DNA from: Paralithodes platypus
Taxonomy: Eukaryota > Arthropoda > Malacostraca > Decapoda > Lithodidae
Assembly (NCBI GenBank): GCA_032716605.1
Contig: CM064572.1
Span: 37,712,010 to 37,776,009, forward strand
DNA: 64,000 nt
Direction: 5' to 3'
Made by a program: the position numbers and the translations under genes. The notes under the pieces are model-generated. The model ran no database searches. It saw only the letters and a program-made list of their open reading frames with translations, and was not told the DNA's origin. Below are positions 1-9,805 of the stretch, in pieces (positions within the stretch are counted from its first letter, which is position 1; each line of letters starts with the position of its first letter).

Positions 1-1493
1 ACAACCATTTAATCTCACGTTGCCAGATGAAATAAAGGGACGGTAACTGTCCTGCATTGATGGTGAAATTATTATTGGCTTTACCCTAGTGGGTTGCACC
101 ACGCATGCTACTACACCCCTGTCTAGATGGTTTACGTTAGCTGCTAGGTACTCCTTCTGTCGGGAGTCCTGTATTAAAGGAACTTTTGGTGCTAGGTACT
201 CCTTCTGTCGGGAGTCCTGCATTAAAGGCACATATGGAGTTTGAGATACGGCGGAAACTGTCTGCCCCGATCTCTCGGTTCTCTCCTTGGCCCAGCACTG
301 ATAAGCTAGGTGGCCTCTCTTGCCACAAAAAGTACATACTTTAGGGGATACGGGAACGTTCCCTCTTTGAGCATTACTATTACTTTGGGCCCACCTCTGT
401 TATCATTGCCCTGAGCCGCATTTTTAGTTGGGGGAACAATTCTATTTTGGCTAGCTGGGGAACACGTTACAGGCTTGTGACTAGGTCTGTCAGATTTGTG
501 ATTGGGATACTTAAAATTAGAACTAGAATTATCGTAGGGCTCCTTTCCACGAAATTTGTTGTTGAGCACGTATGTGTCAGCCATGTCAGCGGCGTCGGCA
601 AGACAATCTACCTTTTTCCCCCTCAAATGATAGGCTACAGAAGAATCAATTTTCCATAGGAAATTTTCTAACAGGACCAACTCCTTCAGATCGTTGTAGC
701 TTGTGACTTTCTTACTCTTGACCCAATGATTGAAAGTTTTAGTCATGGTCCTGGCAAATACCTTATGGGTTTCTTCTACTTTCTTCTGGTTTTTACGGAA
801 AGATTGCCTGTAAGCCTCAGGCTGCAATTGATAGGTTTTTAGGATAGCTTCTTTGAGATTGTCATAATCCTGCCTAACCTCTGCTACTTCTGACAAATAC
901 GTGGCTCGAGCCTGCCCTGTCAAAACTGTTTGTAACATAAAAGGCCATTGATCTCTTGTCCACCTCATACCTCCAGAAACTTCCTCAAACAAAACAAAGA
1001 AATCTTGCACATTATCCTCAGTGAAAGGTGGAATGACACTGGTCATAGTCAATCCCAGAGGGGGAGCAATTAAGGGAGCATTTGTATCGGCATTTAGTTG
1101 AGCTATTTGATATTGGCATTGATATTGTTCGGTCGTTGCTCTGGCTTGTTCGGCATTTGCTTTGGCTTGTTCGGTCGTTGCTCTGGCTTTTATTCTGGCT
1201 AGTTCTAGTTCGAATATTTAATCAACGGTAAAACCAGGTGGCAATTGTTCATCAAGTTGGCTAGGTTTACGCGGGATCCCACCAACTGCTCCGTCTCCCT
1301 CCCCGCCTTCTACAGGGAACAGGTAGGTTTTTATGGTCTGAGCCACCTCTACTTTGGACATGTTTGAGACAGTTAACTGGAGATGCGAGGCAAGCACTTT
1401 CAGTTCGGATTTTGACAGATGGTCAATATCAGGGGCTGTGGGGTCTGATTCTATGAAAACTCGAGCATCTTCGTCATTAATTAGATCAGGCAT
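1..1493 (-). pseudogene. Gypsy-type LTR retrotransposon gag (start of gag-pol), broken, runs off left edge
   Basis: This encodes the capsid polyprotein of an LTR retrotransposon. The start at 1493 follows the LTR and primer site. Residues 24-58 look SAP-like (LSKSELKVLASHL). After an in-frame TAA at 1218-1220 the same frame continues with a Gln/Ala/Glu-rich, probably coiled stretch. A SCAN/gag-like domain follows (WPFMLQTVLTGQA, then LKEAILKTYQLQPEAYRQSF), about 1030-700. A basic linker comes next. A perfect CX2CX4HX4C zinc knuckle (CTFCGKRGHLAYQC, 295-336) lies in another frame, so a frameshift occurred near 340-400. Below it, the phrase PLxQDSRQKEYLA is tandemly duplicated. The frame then stays open to the window edge with YRPFISSGNVRLNG, which resembles the segment just before the aspartic protease in Gypsy pol. 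Gag and pol therefore probably share one frame. With two lesions this copy is not functional as it stands. Confidence 0.85.
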
Positions 1494-1557
1494 GATTAAT
1501 ATTTGATTTTTAAGTAGTGAAACGGTAATGAAACTGAGTGAAACTGTATAAAACGAA

Positions 1558-1580
1558 TCCTGGCGAGGTCGCCACTCTTC
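1558..1580 (-). other. Probable primer binding site and leader of the Gypsy element
   Basis: Read on the minus strand, the LTR ends in TAACA. A few bases later comes TGGCGACCTCGCCAGG, beginning with the TGG that pairs with a tRNA CCA end. It is internally self-complementary. Its position between LTR and gag fits a primer binding site. The tRNA was not identified. Confidence 0.55.
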
Positions 1581-1791
1581 TGTTATGCATCTTGATCCTC
1601 AAGCGGTTAACTTGATAAATCTAGATAGCACAGAGATATATATTAAGGTATCAGTCAGCTGAAGGCAAAACAAAAGTAAAATCTAATAAAATTATTTCCT
1701 GTTGTTGCTTCCTTTCCTTTTGGATCTTAGGACTTGGTATCCTTTATTGACTGATACTCTTTAATTATGAAAAAATACTGAAACTAATTAA

Positions 1792-2271
1792 CACCTTACG
1801 AGCGGCCTATGCGGTTTATTTATGTGTACCGCACAGCGGGGTGTTTTTAGCCAAAATAGGGCTGTTTACGTGATCATTTTCATGCCTAAATAAGACCCAG
1901 AACGTAAAACAAGTACCTATCCCTGAAAGGGCATAAACAGAGCTTTCGAATGACACCATAACGATCCTTGTATGATGGATAGTTTTCCTGCAATAACCGT
2001 GCAACGCGAGTGCAAAAAGCAGGTAATTCGGTACTTTCAGTACATAATTGAGTATGTAGCGAGTGAGAGAGGGAGGAGGGAGCTGAGATTTGTGTCAGTA
2101 GGTTCGCCGCGGTGGTCTGGAGCAGTCATACGCTCGCTAGTCTCCTGCCACCACTTGTCTCTCTCTCTCAGCCACATTACGTGCTGAAATTGCCACTCGA
2201 GTTATGTCGAGCGCCGCCACATAGTCCAGCTTTATTTAACTCGACTTATGTTGCTCGCCGCTAAATAAGGG
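1792..2271 (+). mobile_element. 480-bp TTAA-flanked MITE (piggyBac-like), copy 1, inside LTR
   Basis: The element is flanked by TTAA on both sides (1788-1791 and 2272-2275). The solo LTR near 42040 has a single TTAA at this spot, so the empty site is visible. Its imperfect terminal inverted repeats are CACCTTACGAGCGGC and CCCTTATTTAGCGGC. No transposase is encoded and the small ORF inside is not conserved. TTAA duplication and length suggest a non-autonomous piggyBac-type element. The superfamily is inferred. Confidence 0.85.
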
Positions 2272-3131
2272 TTAAAGTCATGTAGTATTTATAAAGAATT
2301 ATTATTTAACCGAAGCTTAGTAGGCTATGGTTATGAACCGAATAAGTTATATCTAAAGAAGGACTATTAATTCTATAAAAGTCTTGAAAGATAAATATTA
2401 AAGTAAGAATATTTCTGTCTCTTACCCTTTTTGAAATGAATAGATAGTTTTCTTATATCATGTCCTTTTATTTATATTTAATGTAGTTATTCTTGGTTCT
2501 TGTTTACGTTAATAGTATTATATTATTATTATCAGGATTAATATCAAAGTCACATAAAAAGTTAGATATATATTTAATAATTAGATAAATGTATTTCTTA
2601 ACCACGTAACATTGAGGTTTGATTATGAGTAAATTAAGTTGCAGGATCGCTTCATAGAGTCGATTCAGGTCTCACTCAAATAATATGAAAAGCAAAAATA
2701 ATATTTTGAAGCTAAAAGAATTTTTTTCAGCTCAGGAAATCACTAGAAGTAACATTAAAACAGCCATGTTAGTCTAAGGCGATATTACTAATAAGAGACA
2801 ATAGTATCACCGTTCTTGTTCTTACCAGCAATGTATGTAAATGAAAGAACTCGTAAGTATTAATATAAAACAATAGTATTACTTTTATCATAACCCAATT
2901 ACTTGAAGAGTTTCTTTAGTCCACAAGTCAGTCAACTAAAATAGTTAAGTACATAATAGTAGCGTTAACGTTAATTCCCAATCACATATCTCACTAACCA
3001 ACATAACGTAAGTGTTTACACCGAACACACTTAACACACACTTATATAATCTGACTGACAGTCACAATCCCATTATAATACTTCACCCCGTCTTCCTCCA
3101 GCTGCAAGTTCACCTTCCCAACTCCAAATGA

Positions 3132-3167
3132 GACTGATTTGAATGCCCACTACTCGGGTCTTATATA
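3132..3167 (-). promoter_or_regulatory. LTR core promoter: TATA box plus initiator
   Basis: On the minus strand TATATAAG starts at 3167 and the arthropod-type initiator TCAGTC lies at 3137-3132. This puts the initiator A (3135) 32 bp after the first T of the TATA box. The same pair with the same spacing is kept in the solo LTR. It would start the genomic transcript about 1.5 kb before the LTR end, so R-U5 would be long. Confidence 0.65.
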
Positions 3168-3587
3168 CTAAGCAATGATGGTGTAGGAACGAATCAGGAG
3201 GCGGGGGATGGTGCGCGCCCCAATCACAGCTCCTTTAGTTGTGTAAGAGGTGCGTGGTCCAATGGCGTCGATTGGCGTCGATCATCGTCATAGCGTCGGG
3301 TCATCGAAGTAGTTTGCAGGGTCCCCTATGACGCACGCAGGTGTGCAGGCTTGTTTGCTGGTATGCAGGCGAGCTGGTTTCCCTCTCGCTGGTTCGCTCG
3401 CTGGTCTGCTTCGCCGCCTGGGTTATTCGGCACTCCTTCAACTCTGAATTCTAACTCTTAAATAAACATACAGGGCTCCGTATGTCAGAATATATATATA
3501 TATTGTTATGAGGGGAGGCTGGGGGAAAACAAAGGTTCAAATAGCCTAGCCCACATCACCCTAACCCTACCACAGACACGCTCATAA

Positions 3588-4068
3588 CCCTTATTTAGAG
3601 GGGCCCGACTCTAGTCCGTATAGAAAACACCAGCCCAAAGAGTGGGGCCCGACCTGAGTCTGTGTGCAATTTTGGCGCAATATTGGCTCTGAGAGAGAGA
3701 TGAGCGACGGGAGGAGCATAGGTTGCCTCATGACCGGTCGCCATGGCCGCCGTGAGCCTACTGACATTTTTTCCACACACATCCACCCTCCCTCCCTCGC
3801 TACACACGTAATTATGTAACGAAATGACCATATTTTAGCGATTTTGCCCTTCGGTTGTACGATCGTTGCAAGACAACCAGTGATCGTAGAAGGATGGTTC
3901 AGGTGTCATTGGAAAGCTCAATTAACCCCCTTTCAGGGATACATAACTGTATTACGCTCTGGGTCTTGTTTATGCATGAAAAAGAGCACGGAAACAAGGC
4001 CATTTATGGTAAAAAAAAATCCGCTGGGTAGCACGGTGAAATATACTCCACCACCCGCTCTTAGGGTG
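3588..4068 (-). mobile_element. TTAA MITE family, diverged copy 3 (reverse orientation)
   Basis: Read on the minus strand, this 481-bp stretch aligns from end to end with the copies at 1792 and 8130, but is clearly older. It begins after TTAA with CACCCTAAGAGCGGG and ends CCCTTATTTAG-like, next to ATAA instead of TTAA. Shared internal blocks include AAGACCCAGAGCGTAA, TATCCCTGAAAGGG and GAGCTTTCCAATGACACC. Three copies of 479-481 bp fix the element length. The small ORFs in it are not supported as genes. Confidence 0.75.
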
Positions 4069-4072
4069 TTAA

Positions 4073-5090
4073 TATCTGACTCAAACACCAAGACACGCAG
4101 GTTCTCTAGGAAAAATGGTTATCTTCCTCTCGGCTCTATTAAAGCAGCAACAAGGAGACACAAAAATATCGATTGTCCCCGAGTCTGGTAGATAATGCGT
4201 ATAATATTTAAGAGTCCTTCTCCTCTAGACTGCACCTAACTGAGGAAACATAACGCTGCCAGACTCCCAGACTCTTCATAGTATGCCCAATCGCTTAGGA
4301 ATTAGAAATAATATTAAGCCGAAACATGGGGGAGAGTCTGGAGCACTAACCTAAGACATGGAACACAAGAGTTGACATACCAGTAGGTTGGGGATATGTT
4401 ACCCTTGAGCATACCTCCAAACCACTGTGAATGTCAACTTCAATAATAAAGGAGAAATATACATATAATATCAATAGGCAATGCAGTTAAACAATGGGAA
4501 AGCATGCACGGACGAACAGGGTGAAGCTTATATCTTAAAATTGCCAAAGAAGAAGTGAATGCAGTAATTTATAGTAAACTAAAGATGTTAAAATAAAACA
4601 ATATGCTCAATATGACTCCAGCCCCTGCTATGCTCCAATCAACTAACGAACAAAAAGAAATATGCGGTATTCAAGGGAAGACAGATAAGGATGTTGCTAT
4701 CTCAAGGGACGGGACAGGAGTGAAGCTCCTACACTCGCTCTGGTTCCCACGACCAGAAGAGGGAGAGAAGTGGGAGCACCAGGCACTGCCACAACATACA
4801 ATTAACTAGGCACCCTGGGATCTCACTCGCAACACAAAGTAATCAAGTAAAACATAAGACAACATTGTGTAAACTTATGATAGACGAAATAATTGCACAA
4901 AGGCTAAATAAACTAATTAATTATAGTAATAGCCAACCGGCCACACAGACTACAGGCGCCGTCCTGCTAGCCACGAGGGAAACTAGGAAGAGGGATAGCC
5001 AGCAAATAGCCTCTCCCAAGGCCCTCCACAATAGACCTCGTGAATTATACAAGTTAAAACAAACACTTACAGCTGACATATCTGCTGGAA
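4073..5090. other. Stretch without recognised gene or repeat
   Basis: AT-rich sequence with several short ORFs (for example 4603-4809 on the plus strand). None has a recognisable domain or partner in the window. I see no clear terminal repeats. Confidence 0.5.
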
Positions 5091-5209
5091 GTGACAATAT
5101 ATATATATATATATACTGTATATATATATATACAGCATATATATACAGTATATATATATATATATATAATATATATATATAATATAATATACTGTATATA
5201 TATATACAG

Positions 5210-5241
<32 letters not shown>

Positions 5242-5254
5242 TATATATATATAG
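5091..5254. repeat. (AT)n array with ACTGTA / ACAGTA interruptions
   Basis: About 160 bp of alternating TA, broken at intervals by CTGTA or ACAGTA. The same interruptions recur in the AT arrays near 26690 and 60590. The ORFs rich in Ile and Tyr here are artefacts. Confidence 0.95.
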
Positions 5255-5466
5255 TCATAGACTACAGTAGATCTGGACTGGACACGAAAAAGGAACTTTG
5301 CAGTAAGGGACACAAAATCGGAGAATGAACCTCCAAGTTCGAACCTCGAAACTGCGAAAATGTTCGCAGTTTCGAGGTTCGAACTTGGGGGTTCGTTCTC
5401 CGATTGTGGGTCCCTTACTGCAAAGTTCCATTTTCGTGTCCAGCCCAGATCTACTGTAGTCTATGA
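5255..5466. mobile_element. 212-bp near-perfect inverted-repeat (foldback) element
   Basis: The two ends, TCATAGACTACAG and CTGTAGTCTATGA, begin arms of about 100 bp that meet at a tiny loop near 5360 (GCGAAAATGTTCGC). The sequence holds only a few mismatches. It sits between AT-rich flanks, so a target duplication cannot be defined well. It is probably a MITE. RNA from it would form one long hairpin. Confidence 0.8.
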
Positions 5467-5715
5467 TATAGTATATATAAACAATGTTTAAGATCTAGTA
5501 TTATGCTAGGGTGTCACTGTATTATTGTGGGTTGAAGGGGAGATGTTTGTTTATTTCTTTATTTACTCAATATTTTAGTTTCCTCCCTAGACCTCCAGTG
5601 TTATATTATAATGTAAAACTTGCAAAATAAACAAACCAAAACGTATGCGAACACAGTAAAAAGACAAAAGAAAAAGATTGACAAATGCCACCCTAATTGA
5701 ATTTATGATCAGCAT

Positions 5716-5932
5716 TAACCCTTTCTATACCGGCAACATCATTTAACTATATTCTGGCTACGGTACTGTTAGACGTGTTAATTAAGTTTAAAAGGGGCTT
5801 CCAGCAATTAACAGGCTTGTAACTATCTCACTTAACCGTTCTTACTACTACAGATCCTTCTTAAACTGCACACAATCGTCAAAATGTAGCTAGAATGAAA
5901 TGTAAAAAGCGTTGCTGGTAGAGAAGGGGTTA
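5716..5932. mobile_element. TA-flanked MITE, ACCCCTTCTGTACCGG family, copy
   Basis: The ends are TAACCCTTTCTATACCGG and, inverted, a diverged form (GGTAGAGAAGGGGTTA). The middle shows the family marks TCTGGCTA, TTAGACG, CTTCTTAAACTGCACA and AATGTAGCTAGAAT. Several copies lack TTAA at one side but keep TA, so TA duplication (Tc1/mariner type) is the best reading. It has no coding capacity. Confidence 0.8.
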
Positions 5933-6259
5933 ATCCAATTATTGTCCATGAAAAGCCCAAAAGTAAAAACATATATATATATATATATAAATAAATAAAG
6001 GAATAGATTGTCTCTTAATACGAATTACCAAGGCATGTTTGGAAACTAAATAATCATTATCACAACAAATATTATGGACACGCGAAATTTGATGATTTTG
6101 TAAAACTCTGAAAATGCCTCTCGTTGTCAAAGAGTTAATAATTCCTTTGACGCGATAATGAGGAATTATGAATCCCAAAAAATATGAAGCATGCTAAGAA
6201 AAATAAGCATAAATAATTAATACAAAAAAATAAACATATGCAAGGAGAGAATAATGAGG

Positions 6260-6680
6260 ACAAATCTTTAAACGAAAACGGAGAGGACGAAATTTTTTGA
6301 AGTTAAAATATACAGCATATCGAGGAATATTACGTATACAAAGGTAAATAGGAGGGAAAATAAGGGAAATAAGAGGGAAAATGAGGGGAAATAAGGGAAA
6401 TAGGAGAAATGAGGTGAATAAGAGGGAAAATGAGAGAAATAAGAGGGAAAATTAGGGAAATAAGATGGAAAATTAGAAGGAAAATTAGGCAAATATGAGG
6501 GAAAATTAGGGAAATAGGATGGGAAAATTAGGGAGATATGAGGGAAATAATTGAGAAAATGAGAGAATAAGAAGTGAATAAGAAGGAAAATTATGAAAAT
6601 AAGATAAATATGAGGGAAATAAGAGTAAAAATTAGGGAAATGGAGGGGAAATTAGGGAAATATGAAGGAAAATGAGGGAA
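6260..6680. repeat. Degenerate purine-rich repeat (GGGAAATAAGA type)
   Basis: About 400 bp made of variants of AGGGAAAT and AGAGGGAAAA. The minus-strand ORFs full of FPSYFPNF-like phrases come from this low-complexity repeat and are not genes. Confidence 0.85.
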
Positions 6681-6794
6681 AAACACGACAAGATAGAAGA
6701 TGTTTTGTATTGTGAAGACATAGAAACACAAGAAAAGAATATTCGGAAATATAGGGAAAGGGAGAAATACATGGAATATCAGTGACGAGAGGAG

Positions 6795-7065
6795 TCCAAG
6801 CAGGTTTGGATGATTTGGCCATATGGTGAGGATGGATGAACCAAGTTGAGTGAAAAGATGCATGTCTGCGAACGTGGAGGGAGCTGAACAAAGAGGCAGA
6901 CTGAGAAAGACGTGGGATCAGACCATAAGTTCGGTCCTTGAAAAAATAAACCTGACAAGTGAGGCACCTCTGAACAGGGCTGCCTGGAGCGCCACCATTA
7001 GGACGTGAGCCTGGAACCGTGTTTCGCGTGGAGCACTGTCTTAAAATTGGTGTATGTATGTATGT
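6795..7065 (+). pseudogene. LINE F: decayed 3' end of a LINE, with TATG tail
   Basis: The plus frame reads FGHMVRMDE, VKRCM, then VEGAEQRGRLRKTWDQTI and an AWSATIRT end. This is the C-terminal pattern after the reverse transcriptase of RTE-like LINEs. Two stops interrupt the first part. A (TATG)n tail follows the coding end at about 7050. Only this 3' fragment is present. The clade is inferred from the WFGHxxRM and RGR..KTW pattern. Confidence 0.65.
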
Positions 7066-7119
7066 ATGAATGTATACTTCTCTATATTCTTTTCAATCTC
7101 TCTTTCTTTCTCTCTCTTT

Positions 7120-7122
<3 letters not shown>

Positions 7123-7183
<61 letters not shown>
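7123..7183. repeat. (CT)n microsatellite
   Basis: About 60 bp of uninterrupted CT. The Ser/Leu-rich ORFs over it are artefacts. Confidence 0.95.
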
Positions 7184-7185
<2 letters not shown>

Positions 7186-7266
7186 TTCATTTCATCCTCA
7201 TTATTATACACAAACAAAAGAATAAAGCCTCTCCTCCCCCCATTCTCTCTATTTCCCTACCCCCAT

Positions 7267-8060
7267 TAACCCCTTTAGTACCGATGACGTCCTTTTAACT
7301 TTATGCTGGCTACTTTTAGACGATTTTATTCAGTTCACAAAGGGCCTCCACCAATTTACAGACTTCGAACTATCTCACTCAAACCTTTTTAATACCATCG
7401 ATCATTCTTAAACACCACAACATCGTCTAAATATAGCTATCTATCTATCTATCTATTGCCCGACGCCGTGGTCCCCGAAGGGGTGGCCACGAACGAACCG
7501 CCTCCATGCACCTCTTTCCCCAGTCAGTCGACGCCCCTCCCCCCAACCAGCACCGCCTTCGTTCATATACTTCCTCACTCCATCCTTCCACCTCTCCTTC
7601 GGTCTACATCTCCCTCTCTGTCACTCCACCTCGCTCTCATACACCCTCTTAGTTATTTCTCGCTTTCCATACGTTCCATATGGCCGAACCATCTCAAGTT
7701 GTTCCTTTTCACACTTTCCAGCACATCTACCTCCACACCACACCTCCTTCTTACTTCTTCATTAGTCTGTCTATCCCTCCATGTAACTCCGCACGCATTT
7801 CTTAAGTCATTCATTTTCACTGCTCTCACTCTTGGTCTGAGTCTCTCAACCAACGTCCATGCTTCACTTCCGTAAGTCAGTGTCGGGATTACCACACTGT
7901 CATGCAAGGACTTCTTCACTTCCATACTGACCACCCTAGTTCTTGTTACTGCTTTCAGTGTTCCTACAACCCTCTTCCCCTGTTGTACCCTCTCCCGCAC
8001 TTCTTCATATATATAGCTACAATATAGTAATAAAAGACTTCACCGGTACAGAAGGGGTTA
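7267..8060. mobile_element. ACCCCTTCTGTACCGG MITE copy split by LINE B
   Basis: The left part (7267-7439) and right part (8011-8060) join into one typical MITE when the LINE between them is ignored. The right end reads CACCGGTACAGAAGGGGTTA. The LINE insertion duplicated nine bases, ATATAGCTA, at 7431-7439 and 8011-8019. Confidence 0.85.
7440..8010 (-). mobile_element. LINE B copy 1: 5'-truncated 3' end, RTE-like
   Basis: This 571-bp insertion has a 9-bp target duplication (ATATAGCTA) and a (TAGA)n 3' tail at 7440-7457. It encodes the C-terminal region after the RT: frame 7653-8000 reads RVQQGKRVVGTLKAV, then SLHDSVVIPTLTYGSEAWT, RNACGVTWRDRQTNEEVRRR and NNLRWFGHMERME. A frameshift after MESEK separates the last part. 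It is nearly the same sequence as the 3' third of LINE B copy 2 (28073-29448). No palm domain remains, so it is inert. Confidence 0.85.
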
Positions 8061-8061
8061 A

Positions 8062-8681
8062 TAATAGCCGAGTTCAACACAATGCCAGCTCTATTACAAC
8101 CCGTTTTTACTATCACAGATCCTTCTTAACACCTTACGAGCGGCCTAGGCGGTAATTTATATGTACCGCCCAGCGGGGTGTTTTTACCCTAAATAGGGTT
8201 GTTTACGTGATCATTTTCATGCCTAAATAAGACCCAAAGCGAAAAACAAGTATCTATCCCTGAAAGGGCATAAACAGAGCTTTCCAATGACACCCCAACC
8301 ATCCTTGTACGACCGCTAGTTTTCTTGCAACGATCGCGCAACACGAGTGCAAAAACCATGTAATTAGGTAGTTTCCCTACATAATTCCCTGTGTAGCGAG
8401 TGCGTGAGGGTGGGGGAGGGTGGGATTCATGTCAGTAGGTCCGCCGCGGTGGTCTGGAGCAGTCATACGCTTGCTACTCTCCTCCCACCACTTATCTCTC
8501 TCTCTCAGCAACATTACGTGGTGAAAATGGCACACAACATAAGTTGTGAACTGCCACTTAGTCCATATTTATTTCACACGACATAAGTTACGCGCCGCCA
8601 AAGAAGGGTTAAGCTTCACAAAATCGCCTAAATAGCTAGAATATAGCTAGAAAAAACACGTCACCAGAACAGAAGGTGTTA
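8062..8681. mobile_element. Partial ACCCCTTCTGTACCGG MITE carrying the TTAA element
   Basis: The left part is degenerate or deleted (from about 8097, CCGTTTTTACTATCACAG). The right part (8613-8681) ends CAGAAGGTGTTAA. The flanking words AATAGCCGAGTTCAACA and AATAGCAGAGTTCAACA occur after both this MITE and the preceding one. A local tandem duplication therefore probably made the pair. Confidence 0.65.
8130..8608 (+). mobile_element. TTAA MITE family, copy 2, nested in another MITE
   Basis: It is flanked by TTAA at 8126-8129 and 8609-8612. Other MITE copies read CTTCTTAAGCTGCACAAAATC across this point, so the empty site is known. The 479-bp sequence is very like copy 1, beginning CACCTTACGAGCGGCC and ending AAGAAGGG. 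It is non-coding and has the same orientation as copy 1. Confidence 0.85.
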
Positions 8682-8949
8682 ATAATAGCAGAGTTCAACA
8701 ATGCCAGTGCTATTATTGGCACAATATTATTTTTAGCCGGGTGCCAAAAGACTAGTGCCAGGCGTCACCTTGGCACTCAACAATAACAGGGACTATTAAT
8801 GGGTCTCCTCACTATTTATGCTGCTCTGTTATTATTGCTAGTTCTACCAACCATTATTACTATCAACTATCACTACCAGTCACTCCTTTCCACTACAATC
8901 TCTACCAATAAACCACAACAATGTTTTGTTCTATGTGAGTGAGGGAGAC

Positions 8950-9065
8950 AAAAGGCAGAACTGCCTGTATCGAGTGCCTCCTCCAGAGTTGAAAGAGTGA
9001 AAGGGCCAAATTCAAGGGACGTTCGAGTTAAAATGCCTGGACATACGGAGTGTGAAGTCATAGAA
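8950..9065 (+). repeat. Dispersed repeat, partner at 57055-57180
   Basis: It shares CTGCCTGTATCGA, AGTTGAAAGAGT, AATTCAAGG, ACGTT and GAGT.AAAAT, in order, with the stretch at 57055-57180. The nature is unknown. It is directly followed by another dispersed repeat at 9066. Confidence 0.65.
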
Positions 9066-9225
9066 AGAGGGAAAGACTGATTCTGGGAGAGTTCCAGAGC
9101 TCAGCAGTTGAAAAGAAGAAAGTCTGAGAATAACATTTAACTCTTGGGGTGGAGAGTTGCACAGAGTAGGGGTGGGATTGTGTTGCAAGACGGGTACTAC
9201 GTACCCCTACCACTATCACAACAAC
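9066..9225 (+). repeat. Dispersed repeat, partner at 11405-11570
   Basis: It shares GGGAGAG, TTCAGAG-like, TTGA..AGAAGAAAG, AACTCTTGGG-like, GAG.TG.ACAGA and GGGATTGTGTTG-like blocks, in the same order, with 11405-11570. With the stretch just upstream it may form one longer old element. No protein was recognised. Confidence 0.6.
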
Positions 9226-9475
9226 TACCACTCACTCAATTCTGCTCCACCACTATAATATATACAGTACTTGAAATTACTACTTTTCTTACCATTATTA
9301 CTATCATTATTAACACTACCACCACAAACACCAACTTCAAATATATGAAAACCAACCAATAACTACCACCACAGTTACTACCACAACCCCACTCACATTA
9401 CCACAACAACCACCACCCACTACCACAACACCCACACTACCACAACTACCACCACCCACACTACCACTATTTCAT
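9216..9475. repeat. ACC/ACT-rich degenerate trinucleotide region
   Basis: Runs of CACCACAAC, TACCACAAC and ATTATTACTATCATT make up most of this stretch. It is not coding. Confidence 0.8.
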
Positions 9476-9552
9476 TCTCGCCAGCTGCTTATTTTCCCAA
9501 CCCATGTATTTACCGTGAGTAGCAAATTCTCCCGGGGAATACATATTATCTA

Positions 9553-9583
<31 letters not shown>

Positions 9584-9730
9584 TTCCTAAAACATAGAGA
9601 TATTCCATTTTCGCATTCTATGTCCACCTCGCTCTCACTCTCTACCGTACCTTTCTCTCTCTCTCTCTCTCCTTTGCTATCCCTTCCTTCCACACTTTAC
9701 CCTCTCATCGGGTTTGCCAACTCTACTAGA

Positions 9731-9785
9731 ATTAAGTCCTTAACCACTTCGCTGGGATGGTAAGGTCTGTGTGGCCAGTGTATCA
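9731..9785 (-). repeat. Short dispersed repeat (CACTGGCCACACAGACCTTACGAT family)
   Basis: The minus strand reads ATACACTGGCCACACAGACC, then TTACCATCC and AAGGACTTAAT. Other copies lie at 16554, 27165 and 35190. Each is about 55 bp and three of the four lie beside GA- or TA-rich arrays. The origin is unknown. Confidence 0.75.
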
Positions 9786-9805
9786 ATGTAATTCTCTCTC
9801 TGTCT

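Larger units (their letters stand above)
1581..3487 (-). mobile_element. 5' LTR of the Gypsy element (1.9 kb including a nested insertion)
   Basis: On the minus strand the LTR starts TGACATACGGAGCCC and ends TAACA, giving TG...CA termini. The limits come from comparison with the related solo LTR at 41837-43334, which is homologous end to end. The gag start lies 88 bp past its 3' end. It contains a 480-bp TTAA element (1792-2271). Without that insertion it is about 1.42 kb. The outer end abuts a short AT array. The internal block near 2937-2990 is single here but tandemly triplicated in the solo LTR. Confidence 0.85.

Noticed and set aside
3595..4191. Short ORFs at 3591-3831 (minus) and 3844-4191 (plus)
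   Set aside because: They lie inside a diverged non-coding TTAA MITE and are not conserved in the other two copies.
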